A DNA stretch of 64,000 nucleotides from Dyadobacter sp. CY356 (lineage in GTDB: Bacteria > Bacteroidota > Bacteroidia > Cytophagales > Spirosomataceae). Numbering within the stretch: position 1 is the first letter of the stretch; every line of letters begins with the position of its first letter. The position numbers and the translations under genes were made by a program. The DNA lies in NCBI RefSeq assembly GCF_021440195.1, contig NZ_JAJTSZ010000002.1:434001-498000 (forward strand). The letters are read 5' to 3'. Below the pieces are notes generated by a model, which searched no databases, was not told the origin of the DNA, and saw nothing but the letters and a program-made list of their open reading frames with translations. Positions 53,957-62,451 of the stretch are shown one piece after another.

Positions 53957-54326
53957 CTTCAAAATAAAAGTAACATCACATTTCCATACCTTCCAGGATT
54001 GTTATCATTCCGATATTTCTTATCTCGCCACAGGAACTGGGCAAATTATTCCATTAAAATAACGGTGGATTTTAGCATTCCGAAATAAGGCCGTTTTGGA
54101 ACGCTAAATCTTTATCGCTGTTGTAAAGAATATACGTTTTCCAAGTGAAAAATTGTTTTTATTCAATTATTTTCATGAAATCCATGTTTCTGGCTGCTGT
54201 ATGGAATGCTTTTTGCTATTACCATTCGACAAAGAACAATTCGGGAACGGGAGGTTAATAAATGAAACCGCAGAAAAGTCGAAACATTTATACATATAGG
54301 TCATTTAAACTTTGCAATTATTTTTA
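53957..54326. other. Intergenic region upstream of the mla operon
   Basis: About 370 bp. It contains a 15-bp hairpin (54071-54085 with 54094-54108, loop TAAGGCCG, one A-C mismatch) without a T tract. It also holds a small ORF (54262-54327) behind a GGGAGG sequence. The remainder shows no ORF I can support. Confidence 0.55.
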
Positions 54327-54327
54327 A
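54262..54327 (+). CDS. Possible 21-aa leader peptide of the mla operon
   Basis: The ATG at 54262 follows GGGAGG by 8 nt, a Shine-Dalgarno unusually good for this phylum. It encodes MKPQKSRNIYTYRSFKLCNYF, and its stop overlaps the mlaE start (TAATG). No homologue is known to me, and chance is possible for an ORF this short. Coupled translation is the inferred role. Confidence 0.3.
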   Translation: MKPQKSRNIYTYRSFKLCNYF

Positions 54328-55115
54328 TGAGCACGACACAAAAAGATCATGTTTTCACAAAAAATATAGACCATGCCCTTCTATCCGCATACAATGGCTA
54401 TAAGTTTTTCATCCGGTTTTTTAAAGAGGCCTTTCGGGGGCGAATGGAATTTCAGGAACTTGTAAAGCAATGTTACGCAATCGGTTATAAATCTTTAATG
54501 CTTATTGGCATGACCGGTTTTATTACCGGAATGGTTTTTACAAAGCAGTCAAGGCCTTCTCTCGCTGAATTTGGAGCCACTTCCTGGCTTCCATCACTGG
54601 TTTCAATTGCCATCGTCCGTGCACTTGCCGCTCTGGTAACGGCACTGATCAGTGCAGGTAAAGTTGGATCCAGTATTGGTGCTGAACTTGGTTCCATGCG
54701 TGTTACAGAACAAATCGATGCGATGGAAGTTTCGGCAATTAATCCATTTAAATTCCTGGTGGTAACCAGAGTTTTAGCTTCAACAATCACAATTCCTCTT
54801 TTGATGTTTTATTGTACACTCGTTGGTCTGATGGGTGCATTTTTAAACGTATACCTGAATGAGGGTACCAGTGTGATATCGTTCGTTGAAAAAGCCTTCG
54901 AACAAATTACATTTCTGGACCTTGGAACATCTGTGGCCAAAGCCGTAGCTTATGGTTTCACAATTGGAATTGTAGGTTGTTATCAGGGTTACAATGCAAC
55001 AAAAGGAACGGAAGGCGTAGGTAAGGCTGCGAACACTTCGGTCGTATTATCGATGTTCCTGATTTTTATCGAGGAAGTTATCATTGTTCAGGTATCTAAT
55101 TATTTCAGGGCTTAG
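54327..55115 (+). CDS. mlaE: MlaE-type lipid transport permease
   Basis: Permease of the MCE/Mla ABC system that moves phospholipids between inner and outer membranes. The 262-aa protein has about five helices and the conserved EQIDAMEVSAINPFKFLVVTRVLAS coupling segment near residue 130. I use the ATG at 54327; a TTG lies 15 bp upstream. First gene of mlaE-mlaF-mlaD. Confidence 0.93.
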   Translation: MSTTQKDHVFTKNIDHALLSAYNGYKFFIRFFKEAFRGRMEFQELVKQCYAIGYKSLMLIGMTGFITGMVFTKQSRPSLAEFGATSWLPSLVSIAIVRALAALVTALISAGKVGSSIGAELGSMRVTEQIDAMEVSAINPFKFLVVTRVLASTITIPLLMFYCTLVGLMGAFLNVYLNEGTSVISFVEKAFEQITFLDLGTSVAKAVAYGFTIGIVGCYQGYNATKGTEGVGKAANTSVVLSMFLIFIEEVIIVQVSNYFRA

Positions 55116-55119
55116 GTAT

Positions 55120-55884
55120 ATGCAAAACGATACAACAAAAGAAGATCCCGTAATTGCTATAAGGGACGTATATAAAGCATTCGGAGATTTGAAAGTACTC
55201 AACGGCGTAAATCTGGACGTATTCAGAGGAGAGAACGTGGTGGTTCTCGGAAGATCCGGAACAGGGAAGTCGGTACTTATCAAAATAATCGTTGGTTTAT
55301 TACAACAAGATAAGGGTACTATCAATGTGCTGGGTCAGGAAGTTTCTGAGCTAAACGGAAAAGAACTAAACGAGCTTCGCAGAAAAATTGGTTTTTCATT
55401 CCAGAACAGCGCGTTGTACGATAGTATGACGGTCCGTGAAAATCTGGAATTCCCTTTGGTTAGAAATGTTGCCGGATTATCAAAGGCTGATATTAAGGAG
55501 CAGGTAGAATCTGTTCTTGAATCTGTTGGATTATCCCAGACTATAAACCAGGTGCCCTCACAACTTTCAGGGGGACAAAGAAAACGGATTGGTATAGCCA
55601 GGACGCTTATTTTACAGCCTGAAATTATGTTGTACGATGAACCAACGGCAGGTCTCGATCCGATCACCTGTATTGAAATCAACGAATTGATCAATGAGGT
55701 TAAGGAAAAATATAAAACAACTTCCATCATCATTACGCATGATTTGACCTGCGCCAGACAAACCGGAGACAGGGTGGCTATGCTTCTCGACGGTCAATTT
55801 CAGCAAACAGGCACATTTGAAGAGGTATTTGCTTCGAAAGAAGAAAGAGTTAAAAGTTTTTACGATTATAATTTTATTCAATAA
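55120..55884 (+). CDS. mlaF: MlaF-type ABC transporter ATPase
   Basis: The 254-aa ATPase has Walker A GRSGTGKSVLIKII near residue 46, signature LSGGQRKRIGIARTL near residue 148, Walker B IMLYDEPTAGLD and H-loop ITHD, all intact. The start is the ATG at 55120, 4 bp after the mlaE stop. Powers the mla permease. Confidence 0.94.
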   Translation: MQNDTTKEDPVIAIRDVYKAFGDLKVLNGVNLDVFRGENVVVLGRSGTGKSVLIKIIVGLLQQDKGTINVLGQEVSELNGKELNELRRKIGFSFQNSALYDSMTVRENLEFPLVRNVAGLSKADIKEQVESVLESVGLSQTINQVPSQLSGGQRKRIGIARTLILQPEIMLYDEPTAGLDPITCIEINELINEVKEKYKTTSIIITHDLTCARQTGDRVAMLLDGQFQQTGTFEEVFASKEERVKSFYDYNFIQ

Positions 55885-56918
55885 TGGAAACAAGCAATAG
55901 AAGACGCTCTATCGTAGTAGGTCTTTTCGTGGTATTAGGATTGGTTATTTTACTCGTCGGGATTCTCACGATTGGAAGTATGAAAAAAGTATTTTCATCC
56001 AATATAACCGTTAAAACAATTTTTGAAGACGTAAATGGTCTTAAAGCCGGTAATAACATCTGGTATTCCGGTGTTAAAATTGGTACGGTAAAATCTCTTC
56101 GCTTCCTGCCGAACTCTCAGGTGGAAGTGATGATGAACATCGAAGAAAAATCGCAGCAGTTTGTAAGAAAAAATGCACTGGCAAAAGTTGGTACAGATGG
56201 ATTGATCGGAAATAAAATCATTGTGATTTATGGCGGTACCCAAAAAGTACCTTCTATTGAAGATGGTGACCAGTTGGCAGTGGCCAAGGTGGAAAGTACC
56301 GATGAAATGCTGAGTGTTTTATCTGAAAACAACAAAAACCTTCTTTCTATAACGGACGCTTTCAAGAAAATCAGTAAAAATATTCTGGAAGGTCGTGGTA
56401 CGGTCGGTATGTTGCTAAATGATGAAAAATTGTATCGCGATGTAGAATCTACCTTGACAGGATTAAATAAGGCTTCATCAAATGCTCAGGCGCTAACTGC
56501 TTCCCTTTCTGCATATACTGCTAAACTGAACCAGAAAGGCGGACTTGCGAATGACCTGGCTACGGACACGACCATTATGCATAGTGTACGTGGGACAATG
56601 GCGCGTCTTGACCAAACGGTCAGTTCAGCCAATGCAATGGTTAATAATTTAAAAACTGCGAGTGCTGATATTAATTCAAATTCCAAAAGTCCAATCGGTG
56701 TGTTGCTGCATGATGAGGTCACCGCAACAAATCTTAAAAGTACCATCCTGAACCTTGAAACCAGCACAGCGAAACTTGATGAAAATATGGTTGCTTTGCG
56801 CTCAAACTTCCTTTTCCGCAGATACTTTAAGAAGCAGGACAAGAATAAGGCAAAACAGGAAGATGAAATGAAAAAACAGGAAATGAAAGCTGATACGGGA
56901 TCTGTTAAACCTCAGTAA
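55884..56918 (+). CDS. mlaD: MlaD/MCE-domain substrate-binding protein
   Basis: In this 344-aa protein an N-terminal helix (residues ~10-30) anchors an MCE domain (VKTIFEDVNGLKAGNNIWYSGVKIGTVKSLRF, residues ~38-115). A long helical/coiled periplasmic region follows with a charged C-terminal tail (KKQDKNKAKQEDEMKKQ). Overlaps mlaF by one base. MlaB, MlaC and MlaA are not encoded here, the usual minimal arrangement in Bacteroidota. Confidence 0.92.
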   Translation: METSNRRRSIVVGLFVVLGLVILLVGILTIGSMKKVFSSNITVKTIFEDVNGLKAGNNIWYSGVKIGTVKSLRFLPNSQVEVMMNIEEKSQQFVRKNALAKVGTDGLIGNKIIVIYGGTQKVPSIEDGDQLAVAKVESTDEMLSVLSENNKNLLSITDAFKKISKNILEGRGTVGMLLNDEKLYRDVESTLTGLNKASSNAQALTASLSAYTAKLNQKGGLANDLATDTTIMHSVRGTMARLDQTVSSANAMVNNLKTASADINSNSKSPIGVLLHDEVTATNLKSTILNLETSTAKLDENMVALRSNFLFRRYFKKQDKNKAKQEDEMKKQEMKADTGSVKPQ

Positions 56919-57117
56919 GTAAATTGAGGGGAGATTGAAAAATAAATGCGGACTTATTTATAATAAAAAAGATAAATTACTTTATACTACAAATAAATAA
57001 AAGAACTCCATATAAATTTGCATCTGGTGAGGTCTTTTAAAAATCGGATTGGGATTAGAAATGATTCGCCGATTGAAGTATAAATAACAATTAATTTAAC
57101 CCGTAATTACATTTTCA

Positions 57118-57486
57118 ATGGCACTCCAACTCAATCCTGCACTCGACGTTAAATACCTAAATCAGGTTTATGGTGATGACGCATCCATTGTTCAAATAAT
57201 TTTTGAAGCATTTTTGTCTGACTCACTGCCACGTTGGCAAGGATTGCAGAATGTTTTAGAAGAAGAAAATCTGACCGAGGCGGCCAGTATCGTTCATGGA
57301 ATTAAACCTTCATTTACGATGGCCGGCCTTACAAATATCCGGCCAAAAGTTGAAGAACTTGAAAAAGCAATTCACGCAGAAACGGAAATAAATGATCTGA
57401 TTGCCCACTACCACAGAATCAGCGAAGATGTATATTCGATGACGCCTATTTTAGAGCAAGAAGCCGAAAGATTAAGCAAACTTTAA
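57118..57486 (+). CDS. Stand-alone Hpt (histidine phosphotransfer) protein
   Basis: A 122-aa all-helical protein with His60 in IVHGIKPSFTMAGL, matching the Hpt signature HxxKxxxxxxG. It would shuttle phosphoryl groups between receiver domains. No kinase is adjacent; the closest receiver domain is in the REC-SpoIIE gene 3 kb downstream. Single gene ending at a strong terminator. Confidence 0.85.
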   Translation: MALQLNPALDVKYLNQVYGDDASIVQIIFEAFLSDSLPRWQGLQNVLEEENLTEAASIVHGIKPSFTMAGLTNIRPKVEELEKAIHAETEINDLIAHYHRISEDVYSMTPILEQEAERLSKL

Positions 57487-57500
57487 AATCGTTATAAGAA

Positions 57501-57547
57501 AAAAGACCTGATCAATTCTGAAAAGAAATGATCAGGTCTTTTTTTTA
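57501..57547. terminator. Bidirectional terminator between the Hpt gene and the GT2 gene
   Basis: AAAAGACCTGATCA and TGATCAGGTCTTTT form a 14-bp stem with a ~14-nt loop and an extended T tract. Confidence 0.9.
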
Positions 57548-57550
57548 ATG

Positions 57551-58723
57551 TCAGGCAGTTTTCCTTTTCGATTTTTCCCAGGCCGCACTTTGGCTGCCTT
57601 TCATATACCTGTTAATACCGGCTATCACTGCATAATTCATCACACAGAAGTAGTACGGAACAAACAATGCTTTTACTTTTATTTTCCGTCTTTCCAGCAA
57701 CCATCCTGCTAACGAGGCTCCATAAAACAAAACCTGACCAAAAAGAATAACAATATAAATTGGATTTTCGGACCTAAAACAGATTATAAAATTCAAAACG
57801 AATACCAGAATCATAAGAAACGGTGTGACAGTCCAGCGCAGAACACGATGACTTATATACTGAAACCAGAGAAGCGGATGCTCAAATGGTGTCATAAGTT
57901 TTTTAAGACGTAAAATGGATTGAATTCCCCCCGCCGCTATCCTTACTTTTCTTTTTAATTCCTCCTTGATGTTGTCCGATGAAAGCTCAGATGCATAGGC
58001 ATCCGGTTCATAAATAATCCGATAACCTTCCTGAGCAATCAGCATGGAAATCATAAAATCATCCAGAATCGTGTCCGGCTCAACCTCCTTATACAGCGAT
58101 CGTCTGACACTGAATAATTCTCCCGCAGCACCAACTACCGAATACAATTCAGAATCCCATTTTTTCAGTTTTGACTCATATTTCCAATAAAAACCCTCTC
58201 CCGCTGTTGCATCCGAAACGTCATCCTGTAAAACCCTTTTTTCACCAGAAACCGCGCCAACCGTTGGATCTGCATAATGGCGCGCTATAAGCAATAGTGC
58301 GTCCTGATTCAAAAAAGTATTGGCATCTGTATAAACCACTACCTCAGTATCCACTTCATGCATAGCTCTGTGAATTGCCATGATTTTACCGCTTCTGGCA
58401 GCAGAATGCATCAGTTTAATTTCCGGATGCTGAGCGATCAGGTCCGGAGTCCGGTCTGTGGAACCATCCGTTACAAATAGAAGATTCAATTTTCCCTGTG
58501 GATAATTTAAACCAATCGTATTTCTAATTTTTTCTTCTATCAAAGATTCCTCATTATAAGCCGCAACCACCAACGTCAGTGTTGGAAAATCCTGATCAAG
58601 ACCAGGGTATATGCGTTTACCTTTAATAATCCTTCTTATTCTTACCAATACATAAAGCACAATTCCGTAACCCAGAAAAGTGTAAAAAACAATAAATAAA
58701 CTGATCCAGAAAAGAACTTCCAT
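57551..58723 (-). CDS. Membrane glycosyltransferase family 2 (poly-GlcNAc/cellulose synthase-like)
   Basis: The 390-aa protein has one N-terminal helix, then a GT-A domain (TLVVAAYNEESLIEEKI, VYTDANTF, LDDFMISMLIAQEG with the catalytic Asp). C-terminal helices follow from about residue 290. Processive synthases of this shape make beta-linked exopolysaccharide, but the full QxxRW motif is not obvious. It starts 3 bp after the upstream GT2 gene. Confidence 0.88.
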   Translation of the reverse strand: MEVLFWISLFIVFYTFLGYGIVLYVLVRIRRIIKGKRIYPGLDQDFPTLTLVVAAYNEESLIEEKIRNTIGLNYPQGKLNLLFVTDGSTDRTPDLIAQHPEIKLMHSAARSGKIMAIHRAMHEVDTEVVVYTDANTFLNQDALLLIARHYADPTVGAVSGEKRVLQDDVSDATAGEGFYWKYESKLKKWDSELYSVVGAAGELFSVRRSLYKEVEPDTILDDFMISMLIAQEGYRIIYEPDAYASELSSDNIKEELKRKVRIAAGGIQSILRLKKLMTPFEHPLLWFQYISHRVLRWTVTPFLMILVFVLNFIICFRSENPIYIVILFGQVLFYGASLAGWLLERRKIKVKALFVPYYFCVMNYAVIAGINRYMKGSQSAAWEKSKRKTA

Positions 58724-58726
58724 AAG

Positions 58727-59644
58727 TTAAGGTTTGAGGGTAAAGCCCAGATTTTTGCTGTCGGTATTGTTGGAGAAATGCCAGGTAATGGCACTGATAA
58801 ATACCGGAATAAAACTATATTCCTTATTAATCAGATAATGAATGATATTTCTTGGAAACACAGTAGCCATGAAATAACTACAAAAAATTGCAAAAGTTAA
58901 TGTTGAAGTATTTTTACGGATAAAAAGAATTCTATTCCTGGTCATGAAGAATTCTTTCAAAGGAGATCTTTTCCCAACAGAAACTGACTCCTTATGAAAA
59001 ATCAATGCCCGCAGGTCAACATGGATTTCATATCCAGCTTTTCGTATTCGCTCACACCAGTCAAGCTCTTCAAAATACAAAAAGTAATTTTCTGCCATTA
59101 ATCCGGCTTTGTCTATTGCTTCCTTTCTGATCATCATGGCAGCACCATGCGCATAACCAGTTGGCCCTGTAAGTGAATCGTATTGGCCGTTATCAACTTC
59201 AAACTGACCGATACAGGCATTTCTGGCCGTGTAATAGTTCATGGGGGTGTATCCTGCATATTGCAGCATGCCAGGTTGATCAAAATAATGGATTTTAGGA
59301 GAAATAACACCGATTACAGGATTTTCATCCAGTGCTTTAACGAGTAGGGCTATTAGTGTTTCAGTAACTTCTGTGTCGTTATTTATTAGAAAATAGTAAT
59401 CACCAGTGGCCTGTTTTATGCCAATGTTATTACCTCCTGCGAAACCGGTGTTGGCCTCAGAGCGTATAAAAATAACATCGGGATATTTTGTTTGCCAGGC
59501 CGGTACCAGATTCTCTTTACTGCCGTTGTCAACAACGATTATTTCAAGGTTTTGATAAGTATTGACATCTCTTAACGACGTCAGTAGATCCTCTGTAATT
59601 TTGGGTTGATTAAAATTTACTGTAATAACGGAAACTTTTTTCAT
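58727..59644 (-). CDS. Glycosyltransferase family 2 (rhamnosyltransferase-like)
   Basis: In this 305-aa protein the GT-A fold begins at once (VSVITVNFNQPKITEDLLTSL). It has IIVVDNGSKENL, the DxD-type INNDTEV near residue 93, YFLYFEELDWCERIRKAGYEI near 190, and a hydrophobic C-terminal segment. Similar enzymes add rhamnose or other sugars to surface glycans. Operon with the next GT2 gene. Confidence 0.9.
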   Translation of the reverse strand: MKKVSVITVNFNQPKITEDLLTSLRDVNTYQNLEIIVVDNGSKENLVPAWQTKYPDVIFIRSEANTGFAGGNNIGIKQATGDYYFLINNDTEVTETLIALLVKALDENPVIGVISPKIHYFDQPGMLQYAGYTPMNYYTARNACIGQFEVDNGQYDSLTGPTGYAHGAAMMIRKEAIDKAGLMAENYFLYFEELDWCERIRKAGYEIHVDLRALIFHKESVSVGKRSPLKEFFMTRNRILFIRKNTSTLTFAIFCSYFMATVFPRNIIHYLINKEYSFIPVFISAITWHFSNNTDSKNLGFTLKP

Positions 59645-59828
59645 TACAAATACGAAGAGTAATTTTACAGTAAAGAAGAGAATTTATTTTAATGATTTTG
59701 TAGAATTATTTCAAAATTAACAATAAAAATATAGCTTTAAACAAAATATAAAAATTGAAGAAAATTTTCATTTCAAATTCATTTTCACACGCTGATATAG
59801 GGTTAAAATATAATTTATCATAGATAAA

Positions 59829-60380
59829 GTGAAAATTCCACGCCTGCTTGATTCGAATAAAACTTCTGAAAATAATGCGACCGAACCTCAACAGGCTGAT
59901 CGGGAAAATCAGTTGCTTGAAAAAAAGATTCAGGAACTTATAGACGCTATCGAAGTTTCTACAATCAACAGCCAAAGTTCCAGACTATATCAAAAAAAAA
60001 TTTCTGATGCTTTTCAGAAGTCTCTACTGACACCGAAGGAATTGGCACCCTTCAAAGAACTGGATCAGGATAACAATTTGTCCAGAGAAGAACTTCTGGA
60101 AGGATTAGAAAAATTACTATCAGAAAATACCTTTGATAGTGAGGTAAGCAAAACATATTTACGTAAAAACACAATTCAAAAGGGTGTCATGTTTATTCTG
60201 GCTATACTGCTTATTATGGTAGGATTTGCCATGATCATCATGCCCGCGCCGCCGAGTTTCGAAATTTTTACTGTCTTTTATTTCAATGCAAATGATGGGG
60301 TGACCGTTATGGATCTGGTTTCGCTGCTCATTATTTTTGGAGGGGTACTTGTCTTCATTTTAAATTTTAACAAGAAATGA
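59829..60380 (+). CDS. Membrane protein with cytosolic helical domain, first gene of the partner-switching operon
   Basis: The 183-aa protein has a charged, probably coiled-coil N-terminal half (NQLLEKKIQELIDAIEVS) and two C-terminal membrane helices (residues ~118-140 and ~158-178). No known domain recognised. The start is GTG at 59829. Overlaps the REC-SpoIIE gene by 4 nt, so it probably anchors or senses for the phosphatase module. Confidence 0.75.
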   Translation: MKIPRLLDSNKTSENNATEPQQADRENQLLEKKIQELIDAIEVSTINSQSSRLYQKKISDAFQKSLLTPKELAPFKELDQDNNLSREELLEGLEKLLSENTFDSEVSKTYLRKNTIQKGVMFILAILLIMVGFAMIIMPAPPSFEIFTVFYFNANDGVTVMDLVSLLIIFGGVLVFILNFNKK

Positions 60381-61534
60381 TTACCCTTCCCGAACCTCCT
60401 AAATCCGTAAAAACAATACTTCTGGTTGAGGATAATCTTCTTTTCAGGAAAGTAATGGAGGCGTCCTTAAAAAAGGCGGGCTACACTTGCATGTTGTGCG
60501 ATTCAGCATCGGCAGCCCTGCATTTACTGCAAACCGAAACGCCTGATCTGATACTATCAGATTATGATATGCCTGAAATTAATGGTTTCGACTTTCGTCA
60601 GGCCGTTTTGCTCAATCCAAACATCCGCGATATTCCATTTGTGTTCCTGACTTCCTTCACCGACAATTCCCTGATATTGGAAGGTCTGAATATGAATGCA
60701 CTGGATTATATCAACAAGGAAACTCATTTGCCGGTTATCATTTCCAAGTTAAACAACATTATAAAATCGCTTGAAAATGAGCATATCAGATCCATCAGGG
60801 AATTGCGCATTGCGGCAGAAACGCTTAATGTCAAGTCTATTCCAACAGCCAGTCCGATAACCACCGGATATAAAATACATTTTTGGCATAAAGGTTATCG
60901 AGGATATCCGGGAGGAGATTTTATCGATTTTGTCCAGGTCGATGAGCGTTACTGTTTTGCTTTTTTGGGAGATATTATGGGTAAAAAGTGGAAAGCCTGG
61001 TTCTTCACTTTTGGTTTTCTAAGCTACATAAGAGCCGCTATACGGTTTTGCGTTTTGGACAATGATTTTAAACTGGATTCAATCGTCACAAAAATCAACA
61101 AACTTGTTTATCTGGACGAAAGTCTTCAAAACATTCTATCCAGCCTGTCGCTAATATTGCTCGATAGTGAGACCGGAGAAATACACTATACCGGCGCGGG
61201 CGACCTGCCATTAATATATTTCAAACCAGCCGAACAGGTTCCAAAAATGCTTATTTCATCAGGTTTGCTACTTGGACTACTCGAAGACGGCTTGTATGAC
61301 AAGCAAATGATCGATATGAAAACCGGGGATCAGTTGGTTTTATTTACTGATGGAATGATCGATATTCCTTCCAACGGCTCGAAGAAAAGCGATTATCCGT
61401 TTTTTGTCGAAAAAATCAACCCTTACCTCGGCAGCACAAATAGTTTTGAGTTAATCAGATCCAACGTTTTAGAAAGAATAGATGACACCAATCAAATGGA
61501 CGACGCCAGCATTATTTTTATAGAAAAACTTTAA
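60377..61534 (+). CDS. Response regulator with SpoIIE/RsbU-type PP2C phosphatase output
   Basis: In the first domain of this 385-aa protein (REC), phospho-acceptor Asp62 (LILSDYDMPEING), the FLTSF Thr/Ser and Lys114 are present. Residues ~165-385 form a SpoIIE-type PP2C (GGDFIDF, FLGDIMGKKWKAWF, YTGAGDLPLIYF, VLFTDGMID, DDASIIF). It should dephosphorylate a STAS protein, encoded next. GDIMGKK replaces the usual GDVSGHG/KG, while the metal Asp is retained. Confidence 0.9.
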   Translation: MITLPEPPKSVKTILLVEDNLLFRKVMEASLKKAGYTCMLCDSASAALHLLQTETPDLILSDYDMPEINGFDFRQAVLLNPNIRDIPFVFLTSFTDNSLILEGLNMNALDYINKETHLPVIISKLNNIIKSLENEHIRSIRELRIAAETLNVKSIPTASPITTGYKIHFWHKGYRGYPGGDFIDFVQVDERYCFAFLGDIMGKKWKAWFFTFGFLSYIRAAIRFCVLDNDFKLDSIVTKINKLVYLDESLQNILSSLSLILLDSETGEIHYTGAGDLPLIYFKPAEQVPKMLISSGLLLGLLEDGLYDKQMIDMKTGDQLVLFTDGMIDIPSNGSKKSDYPFFVEKINPYLGSTNSFELIRSNVLERIDDTNQMDDASIIFIEKL

Positions 61535-61539
61535 CCCTC

Positions 61540-61881
61540 ATGATACTTCAAGTTAACGAAATCGACAATATTGTCCAGGCAACTATTTTGCCGGAAGAAG
61601 CAAGCCTTGCTAATGCAGACTTATTCAAGGAAGAGATGATAACGCTCATTGCCACAGGTGCGAAGCTTATTATCGTAAGTTTTGAGAATGTAAACTACAT
61701 TGATAGCTCATTTCTCGGAAGTCTGGTGGTCGCATTAAAATATGCGATGCCAAGAAAAACGGATATATATCTGGTTGCACTAAAGCCGGATGTGAAAAAT
61801 CTGCTTACCCTGATCAGGATGGATAAAGTTTTTAAAATGTTCACCAGTTATGATAAGGCCATGGAATCTTTTAATTTGTAG
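61540..61881 (+). CDS. STAS-domain anti-sigma-factor-antagonist-like protein
   Basis: A 113-aa single STAS domain with the phosphorylatable serine region YIDSSFLGSL (Ser56/Ser57), equivalent to DSSGLG in SpoIIAA. Expected substrate of the upstream phosphatase and partner of the downstream HATPase-like protein. Six bases follow the phosphatase stop; the next gene begins immediately after its own stop. Confidence 0.9.
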   Translation: MILQVNEIDNIVQATILPEEASLANADLFKEEMITLIATGAKLIIVSFENVNYIDSSFLGSLVVALKYAMPRKTDIYLVALKPDVKNLLTLIRMDKVFKMFTSYDKAMESFNL

Positions 61882-62451
61882 ATGAAAAAATACAGTCACA
61901 AGAAGTCATATATATTCCATAATAAGGCAGAAGGGTTAGCTTCGGTTGTAAAAGGCTGTGTAGAATATATTAGGGATCAAAATGAATTCTTGGGTGTACC
62001 GGCGGCCATTCATTCAAAAATACAATGGGCCATTACCGAATTACTGATCAATGGCGCCAAACATTCGGGCTCCGCAAAAAGCCGGCTGAATCTGAAATTT
62101 TCAGAAAACGAGCTGACAATTGAAAAAGAAGATTCCGGAAATCCGCTCAAATTAACAGTAAATGAAGGTGAACGAAAACTCAACTGGCCTTTACCTGAAA
62201 GTCTAGTAAAACAACGGTTTGAAGTTTACAGGAATGGAATGGATTCTCTGTGCGTTCTCACAGACAGTGAGAACAGTGCCATTTTCATAGTCGAAGAAAT
62301 GGAAATTGAAGAAATGCCCGATTTGCTGGGAAACACAAGTGAACACTTTGGTTTAATGATCATCGCCAAAGCTTCTGAGCAGTTCACATATGTGTACGAA
62401 GAAAAAAGCGGGAAAAACATATTTAGTATTCGATTTGATTATAGAGCATGA
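61882..62451 (+). CDS. Atypical HATPase-like (anti-sigma-factor/switch kinase) protein
   Basis: The 189-aa protein has an N-box-like ELLINGAKHSG (Glu53, Asn57, Lys60, His61). A G1-like EDSGNP follows (Asp84, Gly86), with Pro where Gly is usual. An insertion of ~60 residues separates this from HFGLMIIAKASEQFTYVYE, which resembles the GLxLI helix and final strands of SpoIIAB/RsbW. Whether it binds ATP is uncertain. It overlaps the acyltransferase gene by 4 nt. Confidence 0.78.
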   Translation: MKKYSHKKSYIFHNKAEGLASVVKGCVEYIRDQNEFLGVPAAIHSKIQWAITELLINGAKHSGSAKSRLNLKFSENELTIEKEDSGNPLKLTVNEGERKLNWPLPESLVKQRFEVYRNGMDSLCVLTDSENSAIFIVEEMEIEEMPDLLGNTSEHFGLMIIAKASEQFTYVYEEKSGKNIFSIRFDYRA

